A stretch of 64,000 bases of DNA from Castor canadensis (Eukaryota; Chordata; Mammalia; Rodentia; Castoridae): assembly GCF_047511655.1 (NCBI RefSeq), contig NC_133390.1, positions 164,274,583 to 164,338,582 of the forward strand, given 5' to 3'. The position numbers and the translations under genes were made by a program. Shown in pieces: positions 1 through 9,601 of this stretch. Below the pieces are notes generated by a model, which was not told the origin of the DNA, searched no databases, and worked only from the letters and a program-made list of their open reading frames with translations. Each line of letters opens with the position of its first letter. Positions within the stretch are counted from its first letter, which is position 1.

Positions 1-880
1 AATCGGAACTGACTTTGGTTTTAAGAGCATCCTGCCATCAGATTGCTTTGACTTCTGACTAAACAATTCAAGTAGAGTGTAAAATAGAACTGTAAATCTT
101 GCCCAAAATGTAGATTTTTATGAAGCTGATGAAAGCAATATTGGAGAATAGCTGGAATTGTACAAAGCATTGACAGATGAGGATCTGGCAACACAAGGGT
201 GGAAAAGGACAGTAATAGGGCAAGAGTTTCAGAATGATTTAAGTAAAAATTAAGAGAAGCTTTTTGGGAAAACCAAAGGAGCCCAGAAGTATTTTTGGAA
301 AGACAGCTGTGCTTTTTTGGAAAATACAATGCTATATGAAGGACGTTATGCCATACCAGCATGAAATTTACACTCTGCTCCTAAATAATTTAATTATGTT
401 AGTGTGTGGTTTTGCCTAATGTGGTTTTGCCCATGTTCAAAACCATCCATCTCCTTACATTCACTTTCTTTCTTCAGCATTCATGCCCTCATTTACAACG
501 TTCATCCACTTAGGCACCTGTTTCCATATATATAATCTACATATAATCCAAGGCCCGACACCAGCCTTCCCTAAGCGATGGTTCTGAACATCTGCTTAAG
601 TGGAAGGCACCATGTTACACCCTCTTCACACTTCAAAGCATAATGAGACATGGTCTACTGGTGGGGGTGGGGAGAGGGAAGATACAGCCACATAAGAAGA
701 ATAGGAGGTCCTCCTGCCGGGGAATCAACCCATGGGGGAGTCAGTCCTGAGAAATTTTTAGGACCTAGAATGCTCCACTTTTCAGTAGTTAATGATCTTA
801 CAGCATTCCTCTCTAAACTAGAAATCCCAAAAGAATTCCAAGAAGGCTCGCCAATCTGATGCTTTTTCCGGAAAGGAGAG
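1..880. other. upstream intergenic sequence, no gene recognised
   Basis: This AT-rich stretch lies ahead of the first CpG-rich block. I see no open frame with protein-like composition, no splice-bounded coding exon and no repeat I can name. The neighbouring gene expected on this side from mammalian synteny, ZHX3, is not visible. It is probably ordinary intergenic DNA or decayed repeat. Confidence 0.5.
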
Positions 881-1109
881 TTGGAGCCTGGAATTGCCCA
901 GCCCCGGCCCCCACTACTGGGCACCCTGGCCAAGCTGGGTCAGTCCTCTGATTGCACCAACGGCTTCTTTGGCAGGCGTGGGGAAAGGCAACGGAAGTCT
1001 CCTGCCCTCCAGCCGGGTGATCCATGGCCAGCTCCCAAAAGACTGGGAGAAGAGGTTCCCCAGCGGCTGCAAAGCTGTGGCAAAAGCAACCAGGCCAGTG
1101 ATCCTGGGA

Positions 1110-1260
1110 CTGGACTCCCTGTGGTGACGACGGAGGGGCGTGGCGGGAGGACGCGCTGCCTCCCCGGGCCCCGCCTCCCCTACGACAGGGACTTGCGGCG
1201 CTGGCTCCCCGCCTGCGTCCGCTCACCGGCCCACCCGCCCGCCGCAGTTCGGGTGAGACG
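1110..1260 (+). promoter_or_regulatory. LPIN3: CpG-rich block, candidate LPIN3 promoter and non-coding first exon
   Basis: CpG and GC content rise sharply here, with GC-box-like runs (GGGGCGTGG, CCCCGCCTCC), against CpG-poor flanks. A good splice donor, GG|GTGAGA, falls after 1252, so a non-coding exon ending there could splice to the LPIN3 exon that carries the start codon. The resulting gene length of about 20 kb resembles the human gene as I recall it. There is no coding potential in the block. A second CpG-rich block at 5320-5612 is an equally plausible alternative first exon. Strand and use are inferred. Confidence 0.45.
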
Positions 1261-1489
1261 CTCGGCAGACGCCTTGGAGCGCAGAAACTCTCTTTTCTAA
1301 GGGACGGGCAAGGCCTGGCACCCCCTGGGTCTCTTTTTGCCTCTATCCTTCATCTTCCCCAGTGCTTGCTTCACCTGGGAAGCAGAGGGCTTTTTCTCCA
1401 TACTTCCTCCTTTGCTCTGCGGACCGGGAACTTCACAGCCCCCCACCTCCAATACTGAACTGCTTTATCCTGGCTCTGTATAAAGGAGT

Positions 1490-1740
1490 CCCCACACCTG
1501 GAACACTGTGCTCCACTCGTCTTCATTAAGTCTAACTTATTTTTCAGACTTAGCTACCTACTTGAAAAAACTTTCTGTGACCGCTCTCATCCAGCTATGG
1601 ACTCCTGGGCTCGCCCCATCTCAGCCCTCCTCACCATCCATCATAGTTGCCTGATTGACATCTCTTCCTCTTCCTCCCAGGTCCCAAGACCGGTGTGATC
1701 CCTGAGGCTTGCCCAGGCCTGGTGTCAGTAGATCATAAGC
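1490..1740 (+). repeat. L2 LINE fragment
   Basis: The text running through cacacctggaacactgtgct and the later Cys/Leu-rich pyrimidine-rich section resembles the 3' part of L2 as found all over mammalian genomes. The copy is old and diverged. A TATAAAG string at 1479-1485 just ahead of it is probably chance. Confidence 0.45.
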
Positions 1741-1792
1741 AACCTACCTGAGACGCCCAGGTGGGAGACTCCCAAGACTTCAACTTTTAGAG

Positions 1793-1996
1793 CAGCAGAT
1801 CTCAAACTAGAGCTAGTATCAGAATCACTTGAGGGTGGGGGAGGAGAGGGAAGGGATTAAAATACAGACTGCTGACCCCACCCCCAGAGTTTCTGACTCC
1901 TAGGTTTAGGGGTGGAGCCTGAGAATTTGCATTCTTACCGACTCCCATACGCTGCTACTGCTGCTGGTCCGGGGACTACACATTAAGAAACATTGT
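1793..1996 (+). mobile_element. MER5A-type hAT DNA transposon remnant
   Basis: The sequence follows the MER5A layout: a 'cagatctcaaact' start, 'atcagaatcac', a 'gaccccacccccagagtttctg' type core, 'cctgagaatttgcat', and 'gctgctggtccggggac' near the end. This non-autonomous hAT-Charlie element is shared across placental mammals and encodes nothing. Confidence 0.75.
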
Positions 1997-2141
1997 CTTA
2001 GAGCATTAGTCTCTTCCGTAAAGTGGGATAACTACTGTCCCCTCTGTCCTGGGTTTTGTGAGAATCCAATAAGACAATGCAAATGAAGAACTCAGCATGG
2101 TGTCCGCACCCACTAGGTGCTCGATAAGAATTAGCGATTGA

Positions 2142-2360
2142 CCTGTCGCTGGTGGCTCATGCCTGTAATCCTAGTTACTCAAGAGGCAGAGATCAAGAAG
2201 ATCGCAGTTCAAAACCTGCCTGGGGCGAATAGTTCTAGAGACCCTATGTCGAAAATACCTTACACAAAGAAGGGCTGGTGGAGTGACTCAAGTTGTACAG
2301 TGCCTGCTTAGCAAGCATGAAGCCCTGAGTTCAAACCCCAATATTAAAAAAAAAAAAAAA
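2142..2360 (+). mobile_element. B1-tRNA (dimeric) rodent SINE
   Basis: A 7SL/B1-like left half (ggtggctcatgcctgtaatcc) joins a tRNA/ID-like right half (ggctggtggagtgactcaag ... gttcaaacccc) and ends in an A-tract at 2345-2360. The right half keeps A-box and B-box-like text of a pol III promoter. This is the commonest SINE type in the window. Confidence 0.85.
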
Positions 2361-2640
2361 GAATTGCTTCTGCAAGTGGGCAGAAGACTTCCAACTAGGG
2401 AAGACATGGACAAGAACAAAGGAGGGGAACAGAGCAGTTCTGTTGCACTGGCAGAAGAGCTAAGCACAGCAGCCAGGGAGTCCTAGTTGTACCGTGGAAG
2501 CAGCTGGGAGTCATGCATAGTTGTAGAGCTGGGCAGTGACAGATGGAAGCTGAAATGTGGCAATGTTGGCAGAAGGCCATTGCTAGCAGCAAATCCCATG
2601 TGCTGGAGGCTGGGCTGTTTGGTCAGAGATAGATTTGTCA

Positions 2641-2804
2641 GAGTTAGCAAATAAAAATAAAGGGCACCCAGTTACATTTGAATTTCAGATAAACAATGAA
2701 TCAGTTTTTAGCATAAGCATACCCCAAATATTTCATGGGACATTTGTTTTGTGTCTGAAATTAAAATTGAACTGCTATTCTTTTATTTTTATTTGCTAAT
2801 CCTA
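2641..2804. mobile_element. palindromic MITE-like DNA transposon remnant
   Basis: The two ends are long, imperfect inverted repeats. The left arm starts GTTAGCAAATAAAAATAAA and the right arm ends TTTATTTTTATTTGCTAA. Similarity continues inward through cagtta/tgaactg and atttcaga/tctgaaat. Such near-complete palindromes are typical of non-autonomous DNA transposons. I recognise the sequence as a mammal-wide repeat but do not assign a family. No coding capacity. Confidence 0.65.
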
Positions 2805-3500
2805 GCCACATACCAGTTGCCTGCCTCTCCCCACCCCTAAACCTGCATGCTGGGGAAGCCAACCCCACTTTCCATTGCGTTCCTTTCCACGTTTAATGAG
2901 GTTACCAGGAATGATGGAGGAACTGCCTCTGGCATCCAGACTTGCTGCTTATGACCTGGGAGAACTGCTGCAGGCCTAGGTGAGAGGGTCCACTCATCTC
3001 CTGGCAGGTTAACCCAGCAAGAAAGTAGTGAGACACAGTAGCCACTGGATCCATGAATTAACAGAGCGTGTAGGCTACCAAATTCCATAAAGAAAGAAGT
3101 GTCACCTCCACTCTTGGATTAATTAGAAACCAACAGCCACCAGCGGCATAGGCCCACTAGTGGCTGTACCCAGGGAGAGGGAAAAAATGGCCTCTACCTT
3201 AACCCCAGGAATGGGCTAACAAAGCATCCATGATACTCATGAGGCTCAAGGAATGTCTTGGAGTTGGTAATGTAAACCACAAGCTAGAGTCTCGTTCAGT
3301 TGGGTGCTGGGACAAGTAAGACTACCAAAGCCTGCCTCCTTGCCCCATCAGTCTTCTCAAGTGCCAAATCCCAGGTGATTCACAGCTCCTGAAACAAGCC
3401 TGTTGGAAATCCAATTTCTGCAATGAGCTTTAATGTCAACTTTTTCTTCCTCTAAAAAAGAACAATGAAAACAACTTATGTTCCATCTTTAAAACTGTGA
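2805..3500. other. non-coding, no feature recognised
   Basis: Unique-looking sequence between two repeats. No splice-bounded exon or repeat family is evident to me. If transcription starts near 1.2 kb, this lies in the first intron of LPIN3. Confidence 0.4.
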
Positions 3501-3504
3501 GATA

Positions 3505-3632
3505 AAGTCAGGCACAGTGGTGTGTACCTGTAGTCCCAGTCACTCAAGAGGTAAGGGAGGAGGATCACTTGAGTACAGGGTTTTGAGACCAGCCTGGGGA
3601 ACATGCCAAGACCCTGCCTCTTAAAAAAAAAA
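3505..3632 (+). mobile_element. B1-type (7SL-derived) SINE
   Basis: A single 7SL-like monomer: cacagtggtgtgtacctgta, then the gaggatcacttgag, gagaccagcctgggg and ccaagaccctgcctc segments, ending in an A-run at 3623-3632. The tail lacks a tRNA-like half. Confidence 0.8.
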
Positions 3633-3902
3633 GTGTGATAAACATTACTGAATATCTACTGTGTGCTGTGTACTTTGTCCACTTTTTATTTAGCTCAGTG
3701 GTTTTCAGCCTTGGAACAATCACCTGGAGTTTTCAAAATCCTAGTACCCTGGGATCTGTCTTTGTCAAGGGGACAGTGACAAATGTATTGCCAAGATTGA
3801 GAACCACTGATTTAGTTTATCCTGCAAATCCTCACAATAAAATCCTGCAAGGTAAATTTTACCACCATTTTTCAGATGAAATTGAGGCTCAAAAAGTGAA
3901 AT
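3633..3902 (+). mobile_element. MER5-like hAT element inserted in an older repeat
   Basis: The insert at 3696-3809 has terminal inverted repeats CAGTGGTTTTCA and TGAGAACCACTG. It is flanked by an 8-bp direct repeat, atttagct at 3688-3695 and atttagtt at 3810-3817, which is the duplication length expected of hAT transposons. The flanks read continuously when the insert is removed and resemble an ancient L2/MIR-class repeat (attactgaatatctactgtg ... ccatttttcagatgaaattg). The insertion therefore sits in an older element. Confidence 0.75.
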
Positions 3903-3965
3903 AACTCTGGCATCTGTAGCTTCAACCTGTGACCCTTCTTTCCTTCCTTCTCCAGTTCCTTTGAG

Positions 3966-4276
3966 AAATTCCTTCCAGGCATGGTGTTGCAAGCCTGAAT
4001 CCCCAGTACTAGGGAGACTGAGGCAGGAGAATCACAAGTTTGAGGCCAGTCTGGGTTACACAGTGAGACCCTGTTTCAAAAATAAAAGAATAAGCCAGGT
4101 GCGGGTGGGTCATCCTAGCTACTCAGGAGGCAGAGATCAGGAGGATCTCGATTGGAGGCCAGCCTGGGCAAATAGTTTGAGAGCCCCTATCTCAAAAATA
4201 CCCAACACAAACAAGGGCTGGTGGAGTGGCTCAAGGTGTAGGCCCTGAGTTCAAACCCCAGTACCACAAAACATAA
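3966..4276 (+). mobile_element. B1 monomer followed by B1-tRNA dimeric SINE
   Basis: A B1 monomer (ccaggcatggtgttgcaagc ... gagaccctgtttcaaaaata) ends near 4088. It is followed directly by a dimeric SINE beginning aagccaggtgcgggtgg and ending with the tRNA-like half ggctggtggagtggctcaag ... ttcaaaccccagtacc. This looks like one SINE landing in or near the A-tail of another. Confidence 0.8.
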
Positions 4277-4391
4277 ATAAATACAAATTTAAAAAAAGAA
4301 AAGACTAAAAACCCTGATTTGCAGCATTTTCCTGTCATATGTAATAGTTATAATATAATGCTACGGGTGGACATGTTTGTGGCATAGTACA

Positions 4392-4413
4392 GCCCCCCCC
4401 TCCCCCTCCCCCA
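4392..4413. repeat. short C-rich tract
   Basis: Runs of eight, five and five C separated by single T. The complementary G-rich strand could form a G-quadruplex, since the longest run can supply two tetrad columns. No gene is adjacent other than possible LPIN3 intron 1. Confidence 0.6.
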
Positions 4414-4752
4414 CCTTGAGATTGTTCTGCTCTTGGATGGCCGTTAGACCCTGTCTGGCTTTGGGACTGATGACTTTCTAAAATGAGGCGACTGAGTCCA
4501 GTCCAGCCATTGCCACCCTCCTCTCCTGACCCTTCTCAGTGCATCTTCTCTGCAGAGACCACAAATCCTCACAAGTCGTCAGAGAGGTCTTTGAGCCAAA
4601 GAAGGCCGCGAGCGATAGCCTGCTATTCCCTGGCTCAAGCCTCCCCGTGGTACATGAGCTGACATACCTGGTCAGGGGATCCACCTGTCTCCTTCCTGCA
4701 GAACCTGCCAAGTGGAGCTGGAGCTTGGCTGGGTGAGAAGGCTGGTCACCGT

Positions 4753-4768
4753 CTGCCCTCTGCTGGCC
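4753..4768 (-). promoter_or_regulatory. candidate CTCF-binding motif
   Basis: CTGCCCTCTGCTGGCC closely resembles the reverse complement of the CTCF core motif. It lies about 600 bp upstream of the CpG-rich block at 5320-5612. This is a single motif match judged by eye, so chance occurrence is possible. Confidence 0.3.
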
Positions 4769-4815
4769 AGTGGCGGTATTGAGTCCACTCTCCGACCAAT
4801 GTGTGGGATGGCTGG

Positions 4816-5000
4816 AATGAAGAAACATTTATTGAATGACTGCTGTTATGATCAGACACTGTACTGAGCGCTGGGGTGTAAGCATGAACGTGACCTGAGC
4901 TCATGGAGTTAAAATTCAAATAAAGACGCAGATGTTCGGAGCTGGGGGTGTAGCGAGGCCCTAGGTTCGATACCCAAGCACTGTAAAATAAACAAAAGAT
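4816..5000 (+). repeat. L2-like fragment followed by a degraded ID SINE
   Basis: The stretch at 4816-4930 (aacatttattgaatgactgc, then cactgtactgagcgctggggt) matches the widespread L2 '...tttattgagcacctactatg...' tail. At 4938-5000 a tRNA-Ala/ID-like SINE follows (gagctgggggtgtagcgagg ... ggttcgatacccaagcactg) that lacks its central part and ends A-rich. Confidence 0.55.
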
Positions 5001-5319
5001 TGACATTAATCAAATAGTCAAACAAATATTAAATTACAACTCTGGGCTATGTGAGCATATTACCTTGGGGCCCTGTTTGGACTGAGGGTGTAGAAGGGGA
5101 CAAGAAAAACTGCCCCCAGGATGGGGAGTATGGGCGCCTCGCACCTCACAAAGTCATTTCACGTACTGTAGCGCTCCTCTTTGACAAAACAAGGAACAGG
5201 CTCAGATTGGGAAAAGAATTTGCCCAAGGTCCCAGAGGGAGCTGGGAGCAAGGCCAGAAGAACCTAGGTCGGATCAAGTCCAAAGTCCCAGCTTTCCCAT
5301 AGTTCCTGTAGTTGTAACA

Positions 5320-5612
5320 GGTGGTCAGAGGACGCCGGGCGGGGCCGGGGGTGGAGCCCGAAGGGGCGGAGCACCTATAGGAGACGGGACAGAGGCGGGG
5401 TCTTTTCGAGGTTGGAGGTGGAACCTGGACGGATTATGGACTGCGGAGACTGTACCTGGTTGGTGGAAGGGGTGGAGCCGGGATCACACCTTGTCCTAGA
5501 CGAGGCGGAAGCGCCCGGAAAGTGCAAACCGAGGACGCTTACCTTTTGAGCCTGTGCGCACACGCAGAGGCGGCGACTCCAGCTCCAGGAAGTCCAATGG
5601 GCAGCTTCCCAG
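5320..5612 (+). promoter_or_regulatory. LPIN3: CpG-rich, GC-box-bearing block; alternative LPIN3 promoter/first exon
   Basis: About twenty CpGs occur in under 300 bases. Three Sp1-type boxes (GGGCGGGGCC near 5337, GGGGCGGAGC near 5363, AGGCGGGGTC near 5392) are followed by a plus-strand donor, CAG|GTAGGG, after 5612. These are the parts of a promoter plus a short non-coding exon. The start codon of LPIN3 lies 4 kb downstream. A minus-strand donor (AAAAG|GTAAGC, ending at 5543) lies in the same block, so divergent transcription is possible. No protein is encoded. Confidence 0.5.
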
Positions 5613-6023
5613 GTAGGGCCCAACCAGGGCCAGGGAAGAGATGCTTCCCTTTCACCCTGTCCATTTGTCCTGCCATCTGACCTTCTTCCTTTAGCAATCA
5701 GATGGGAAGGCATGGGTGGAGGAGCCGTCCTAGCTTCCTCCTTCTCCGTGGCCCAGTGGCTGCGGCCTTCCTGGATGGCCAGAAACATGACTCTGGAGAG
5801 AAGGAGATGCCAAAACCTCCCAGGGAAGCTGGCCCAGCTTTACCCTAGGCTGATCGTGTGACCTTCGGAAGGACACCCATCCTCTCTGGTACTGAGTGTA
5901 CTCAGTTGCCAGTTGCAAAGCAAGGTTTCTGATCCTTGCCCTGCCTGCCTTGAGACTGGGCAAGTCAATCAGGGGGACTGAGATGGCACTTTCTGTCTTC
6001 CAGGGCAATAGAAGTGCTTACCT

Positions 6024-6076
6024 GGGCTGGGGTATATAGCTCAGTGGTAGAGCACTTGCCTTAAAAAAAAAAAAAA
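6024..6076 (+). mobile_element. truncated ID (tRNA-Ala-derived) SINE
   Basis: ctggggtatatagctcagtgg then tagagcacttgcctt is the 5' half of an ID element, followed directly by a 14-A run. The B-box half is missing. Confidence 0.8.
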
Positions 6077-6499
6077 GGAGAAGAAATGCTTAGCCTTCTG
6101 GTCCTAGGTGGAGAGCCACACCCTTCCTTCCCATCTAGATCTGGGAGCCCAGGAGGGCTGAGAGCTCAGACTCAGGACAGCTTGTTTTGGCTTCCCTGTG
6201 GTAGAGGGCGGGCTAGCCTGGAAGGCCTCCAGATGTTCCCAGAATGGGGTCTGAGGCTAGGGCAAGTCACCCTGTGAGACTTGCCTGGAGCCACCCTGCT
6301 CATTTTGCAAATAGTAAGACCACCATTACGCAGGGCCTTTCATGCCAACTTAATGTCTAAACTGTCAACTGCAAGCAGGGACAGTGATCAGAGGCTGCTA
6401 CTGCAGTGCCCTCAGGACCAGGCTGGGTGAGTGGGGCTGTGATGATGCCAAAAAGATGCGGCTGCTTCTGCTTGGTGACACATACGGACAATTATTGCT

Positions 6500-6620
6500 T
6501 TATACAAATTATGTCATCATTTACACAGCCATGATGTTATCCCACTTCAGAGATTAACACTAAGACTCAGACAGATGACATGCCCAAAGTCACAGCTAGT
6601 AAGTGGCTGTGGTGTTCTTA
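6500..6620 (-). repeat. MIR SINE fragment
   Basis: Read on the minus strand this contains the MIR core features (ctgtgactttgggcatgtca, gagtcttagtgttaatctct). Plus-strand text such as cagatgacatgcccaaagtc with acagctagtaagtggc is the usual reverse complement. A similar but weaker MIR-like patch occurs at 5155-5245. Confidence 0.55.
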
Positions 6621-6931
6621 CTCAAAATGTCCCACTGTTATCCATGATCTGGGCATCTGGTAATAAAGCCTAGTCTAGGACAGCAGGAGGGTAAAGGAGG
6701 GAATGAGCTGGACCCTGGGGGATGGGATTCAGAGGGCTTGGAAGGGAGGGGTGCCATAAGTCCTGAGAGGTATTCAGCTGACTGGATTTCCAGGAGATGA
6801 GGGTAAAATGCTTGGTTTTAGACATGTTAGTTTGGGGGTGGAGGGTTACATAGGGAAGTCAAGTAGATATATATCCCTGTCTGGAGAAGAACAAGGAGGC
6901 AGAGCAGAGGCCTGGGAAAAGAAGGTGCCCT

Positions 6932-7022
6932 TAGGCAGTTGGGGCATGGCTCAAGTGGTAGAAAGCCTACCTAACAAGTGTGGAGGCCCTGAGTTCAAAC
7001 CCTAGTAGCACCAAAAAAAAAA
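6932..7022 (+). mobile_element. tRNA-derived SINE monomer with target-site duplication
   Basis: gttggggcatggctcaagtgg ... gccctgagttcaaaccctag, then an A-run. It is flanked by imperfect direct repeats, gtgcccttagg upstream (6926 onward) and gtgccctcagg after the tail (7024 onward). This is the right-hand (tRNA) module of the composite SINEs found alone. Confidence 0.8.
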
Positions 7023-7300
7023 TGTGCCCTCAGGGATGGATGAAGGCAGAGGGGAGGAGACTCATTGGAAGACCCCCATAGGCCGAATAGGTAGATGTGG
7101 GGGCATCCATTGGAGAGATGGGAGGAGAGAGGGAGGAAAGAATTCTAGACACCCCGTGACATTCAAGCTGAAATGGGTCTAAACTGAGGCCTGTATCATA
7201 GAAGGGAAACAGGCAAGCCTGGGTGGATCTGAGTAGGACCCAAGTGCCCCACCCCTTCCATCCAGTGCCCATCTCTGCCATCTGGTTCTTTCTTCCAGAT

Positions 7301-7512
7301 CAGTGGCTCTCAACTGGGGGTGATTTTGTCCCCAGAAGACATTTAACAATATCTGTAGACAATTTGGTTGTCACAATCTGGGGTGAGAGAGAGGAGGTTT
7401 TACTGACCTCTAATGCACAGAGGCCAGGGGCTGCTAAATATCCTACAATACACAACCCCACAACAAAGAATTTTCTGGCCCCAAATAACAGTAATGCTGA
7501 GTTGAGAACCCG
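7301..7512 (+). mobile_element. MER20-type hAT DNA transposon remnant
   Basis: Near full-length MER20 layout: cagtggctctcaactggggg start, gattttgtccccagaagaca, ggttgtcacaatctgggg, ctaaatatcctacaatacac, and a terminal gagttgagaaccc. The ends are degraded inverted repeats. MER20 is non-coding; some copies elsewhere have been adopted as enhancers, which nothing here proves. Confidence 0.8.
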
Positions 7513-8073
7513 TGCAGGAGCTAGCCATGCCTGCTGCCCTCCCTTCCAGTACACCCTTTTTGTTCCTAGCAGGGCAGATAGCTCAGGTATGGGCCTCCAG
7601 CTGGCCAGACCTTTGCCCCCTCCCCTGCTCTGTGCCTCCCATGTTCACTCCTTTATTTCTGGAAACTTCTGGGTCACTCTGCTTTTCCTGAGCTCACTGG
7701 TCTAGATCCCTGCACACCAGATAAATATCTGTTCTTGCCAGTCTATCTGTCTCCCCAGATCTATAGTCACAGAGTTTGGTGTTAGGGAGAAGCCAAAATG
7801 GAATTTTTCACCTAGCACACAGTAGGTGCCTTGAAAATAAGTTATTGAATTTGAGTGACATGTTAGGGGTCCAAAGAGTTTCGCTTTACTGCTTTTTCAC
7901 TTTAGCAATTCAAACCATGCCTTGTGTTTGTGAAGCTCTGACATAGATCAAAGGAATCCAGTACTTGGTCTGCATCCCAGGACAGGCAGAATAGCAGTAA
8001 TCCCTGAGAAATGCTCTCCTTTGGGATCCTGTCTGTCATTCAGGCTCTTCCAAGAGTAGGCTGTGGATGGTGA

Positions 8074-8250
8074 ACCCTAAGACAGCTCTTCAGAAACACT
8101 AAAGCATTCAGGCAGTACTTGGAGATCTTGTGAAAATGCAGATGTGGACTCAGGAGGAGTGAGTTGGGTCCAAGATTCCATGTTTCTAACAAGCTCCCGA
8201 ATGATTCTGATGCTGCTGGTCCACGGACTACATTCTGAGCAACACATCAC
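8074..8250 (+). mobile_element. MER5A-type hAT remnant
   Basis: Contains the diagnostic right half of MER5A: atgtttctaacaagctcccg, then gatgctgctggtccacggac and attctgagcaacac. The left part is more diverged. Confidence 0.7.
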
Positions 8251-9074
8251 AAAGCTACCCTCTCTGCAGACAACTCTGGTGTTGTTTGGGAAGGAGCCCA
8301 TGGTATGGAGTCAGGAGCCCTGAGTCATTACTTCCCCCACCACGTACACAATCTATGCCCTATTAGCTTCATAGAGCTTGAATAAGTCACTTAACTTTGG
8401 ATACGTCACTTAACTTGTTTGAGGTGATACATGGCAGGCTGTCCTCTAGGGGTTTGGGAGCAGGGTCTCAGAGAGGCAAGTACACGGTGGAAGTGGGATG
8501 GTCTTGGCAGCCAGAGGAGCAGCAGATCACTGACCTGGCCAGCAAGGCAGGTGTGATGAGCTGAAGCTGGTATGATGGTGGGTGCCATGCCAGAGTGGAA
8601 GTAGCTCTCAGTCGAGTCCTGGCTTTTCTCTGTGGCCATCACAGCCTCCTGCTGGGCTGTGATCACCCAGCCCTACCTGTGGGACAGCTGGAGTGGCCGG
8701 TCTGGCTGGGGAAGGATCAGCTTTGGCCCAAAGCCTGAGTATGGGTCTAAGGGCCTTCTTAGCAGAGCCTCAGTCTGAAACTGGGAGCTGTGAACTGTGG
8801 CCTGGAGACTCTGGGGTCAAACTGTGGGCCTGATTGGAGGAGTAGGCCATGGATAGGCATCCCACAAGAAAAACTGGAAAGAATTTGGAATTTGGGGTCC
8901 CATGCAGATAGACAGCTGAACCTATTTCTCAGCTAGAGAAACAGAGACCTCTTTTTCCACTTTCCTTTAAAACTGTCACCCATTATCCAGCTGTGCCTGG
9001 GCCTGATTTACCATGAAGCTATCCAGTTGCCCATCCCATCCTGTTTCCACAGTCAGGTCATGCCAGTGGTTCAC

Positions 9075-9290
9075 GCTAAGGGCTTTGGGTATGGACCAGA
9101 CAGACCTGGGCTCAAATCCCAGGTCCTCTCCTTACTAGGTGTGGGACCCTCAGTAAGTCATTCCACCTCTCTGAGCCTCAGCTGGCTCATCGGTAAACAG
9201 GAGTAATAACACCTGCTCTGCCAGCCTTGCAGGGTTGTTGTGAAGACTAAATGAGCCATGCCCATGGAACCCCATGGTCATTATCATGAG
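9075..9290 (+). repeat. MIR SINE
   Basis: Good MIR match: gacctgggctcaaatcccag, ctccttactaggtgtgggac, then ctctctgagcctcagctggc, ending with gttgttgtgaagactaaatg. It lies about 60 bp ahead of a strong splice acceptor that could start an LPIN3 5' exon. Confidence 0.75.
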
Positions 9291-9352
9291 TCATGGCATT
9301 TAGAGGCACAGGCACCCAGGTATTGTCTTACTCTGTGCTCTTATTTTTGCAG

Positions 9353-9510
9353 ATGTGGAGATCAGCAGTTGGAGAAGGGAGCCAGCTGTCTGAGGGTCCG
9401 ACAGCAGGTTGGTGGGTGAGGCTGGGCTAGACCCACATCTCTGGGAGCCCCTCCTCTCTGCGGCTGCTGAGACAAAACAAAGGCGCTCCCTCTCCAAGGC
9501 TGGACACAAC
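9353..9510 (+). other. LPIN3: candidate non-coding 5' exon of LPIN3
   Basis: A strong acceptor (ctgtgctcttatttttgcag, ending at 9352) and a consensus donor (AAC|GTAAGC after 9510) bracket this segment. A second acceptor, ctatctctctctaccag, ends at 9593, eight bases before the LPIN3 ATG. The start-codon exon may therefore begin at 9594, with this piece as an optional upstream leader exon. Alternatively the exon runs unspliced from 9353 to 9793. Transcript data would decide. Confidence 0.4.
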
Positions 9511-9601
9511 GTAAGCCTGGGCAGTGGGCAGTCAGGCTACAGAAGCTCCCCACTGAGGGAGTCTTTGTCCATGGCACTATCTCTCTCTACCAGCATCAGC
9601 C

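Noticed and set aside
1479-1485. TATAAAG as a TATA box.
   Set aside because: It lies downstream of the CpG block at the edge of an L2 fragment, with no start-site context.
6024-6076. tRNA-like A-box text suggesting a tRNA gene, also at 41395, 46346 and the SINE tRNA modules.
   Set aside because: All are ID or tRNA-derived SINEs with A-tails and, in places, target-site duplications. None keeps a complete cloverleaf.
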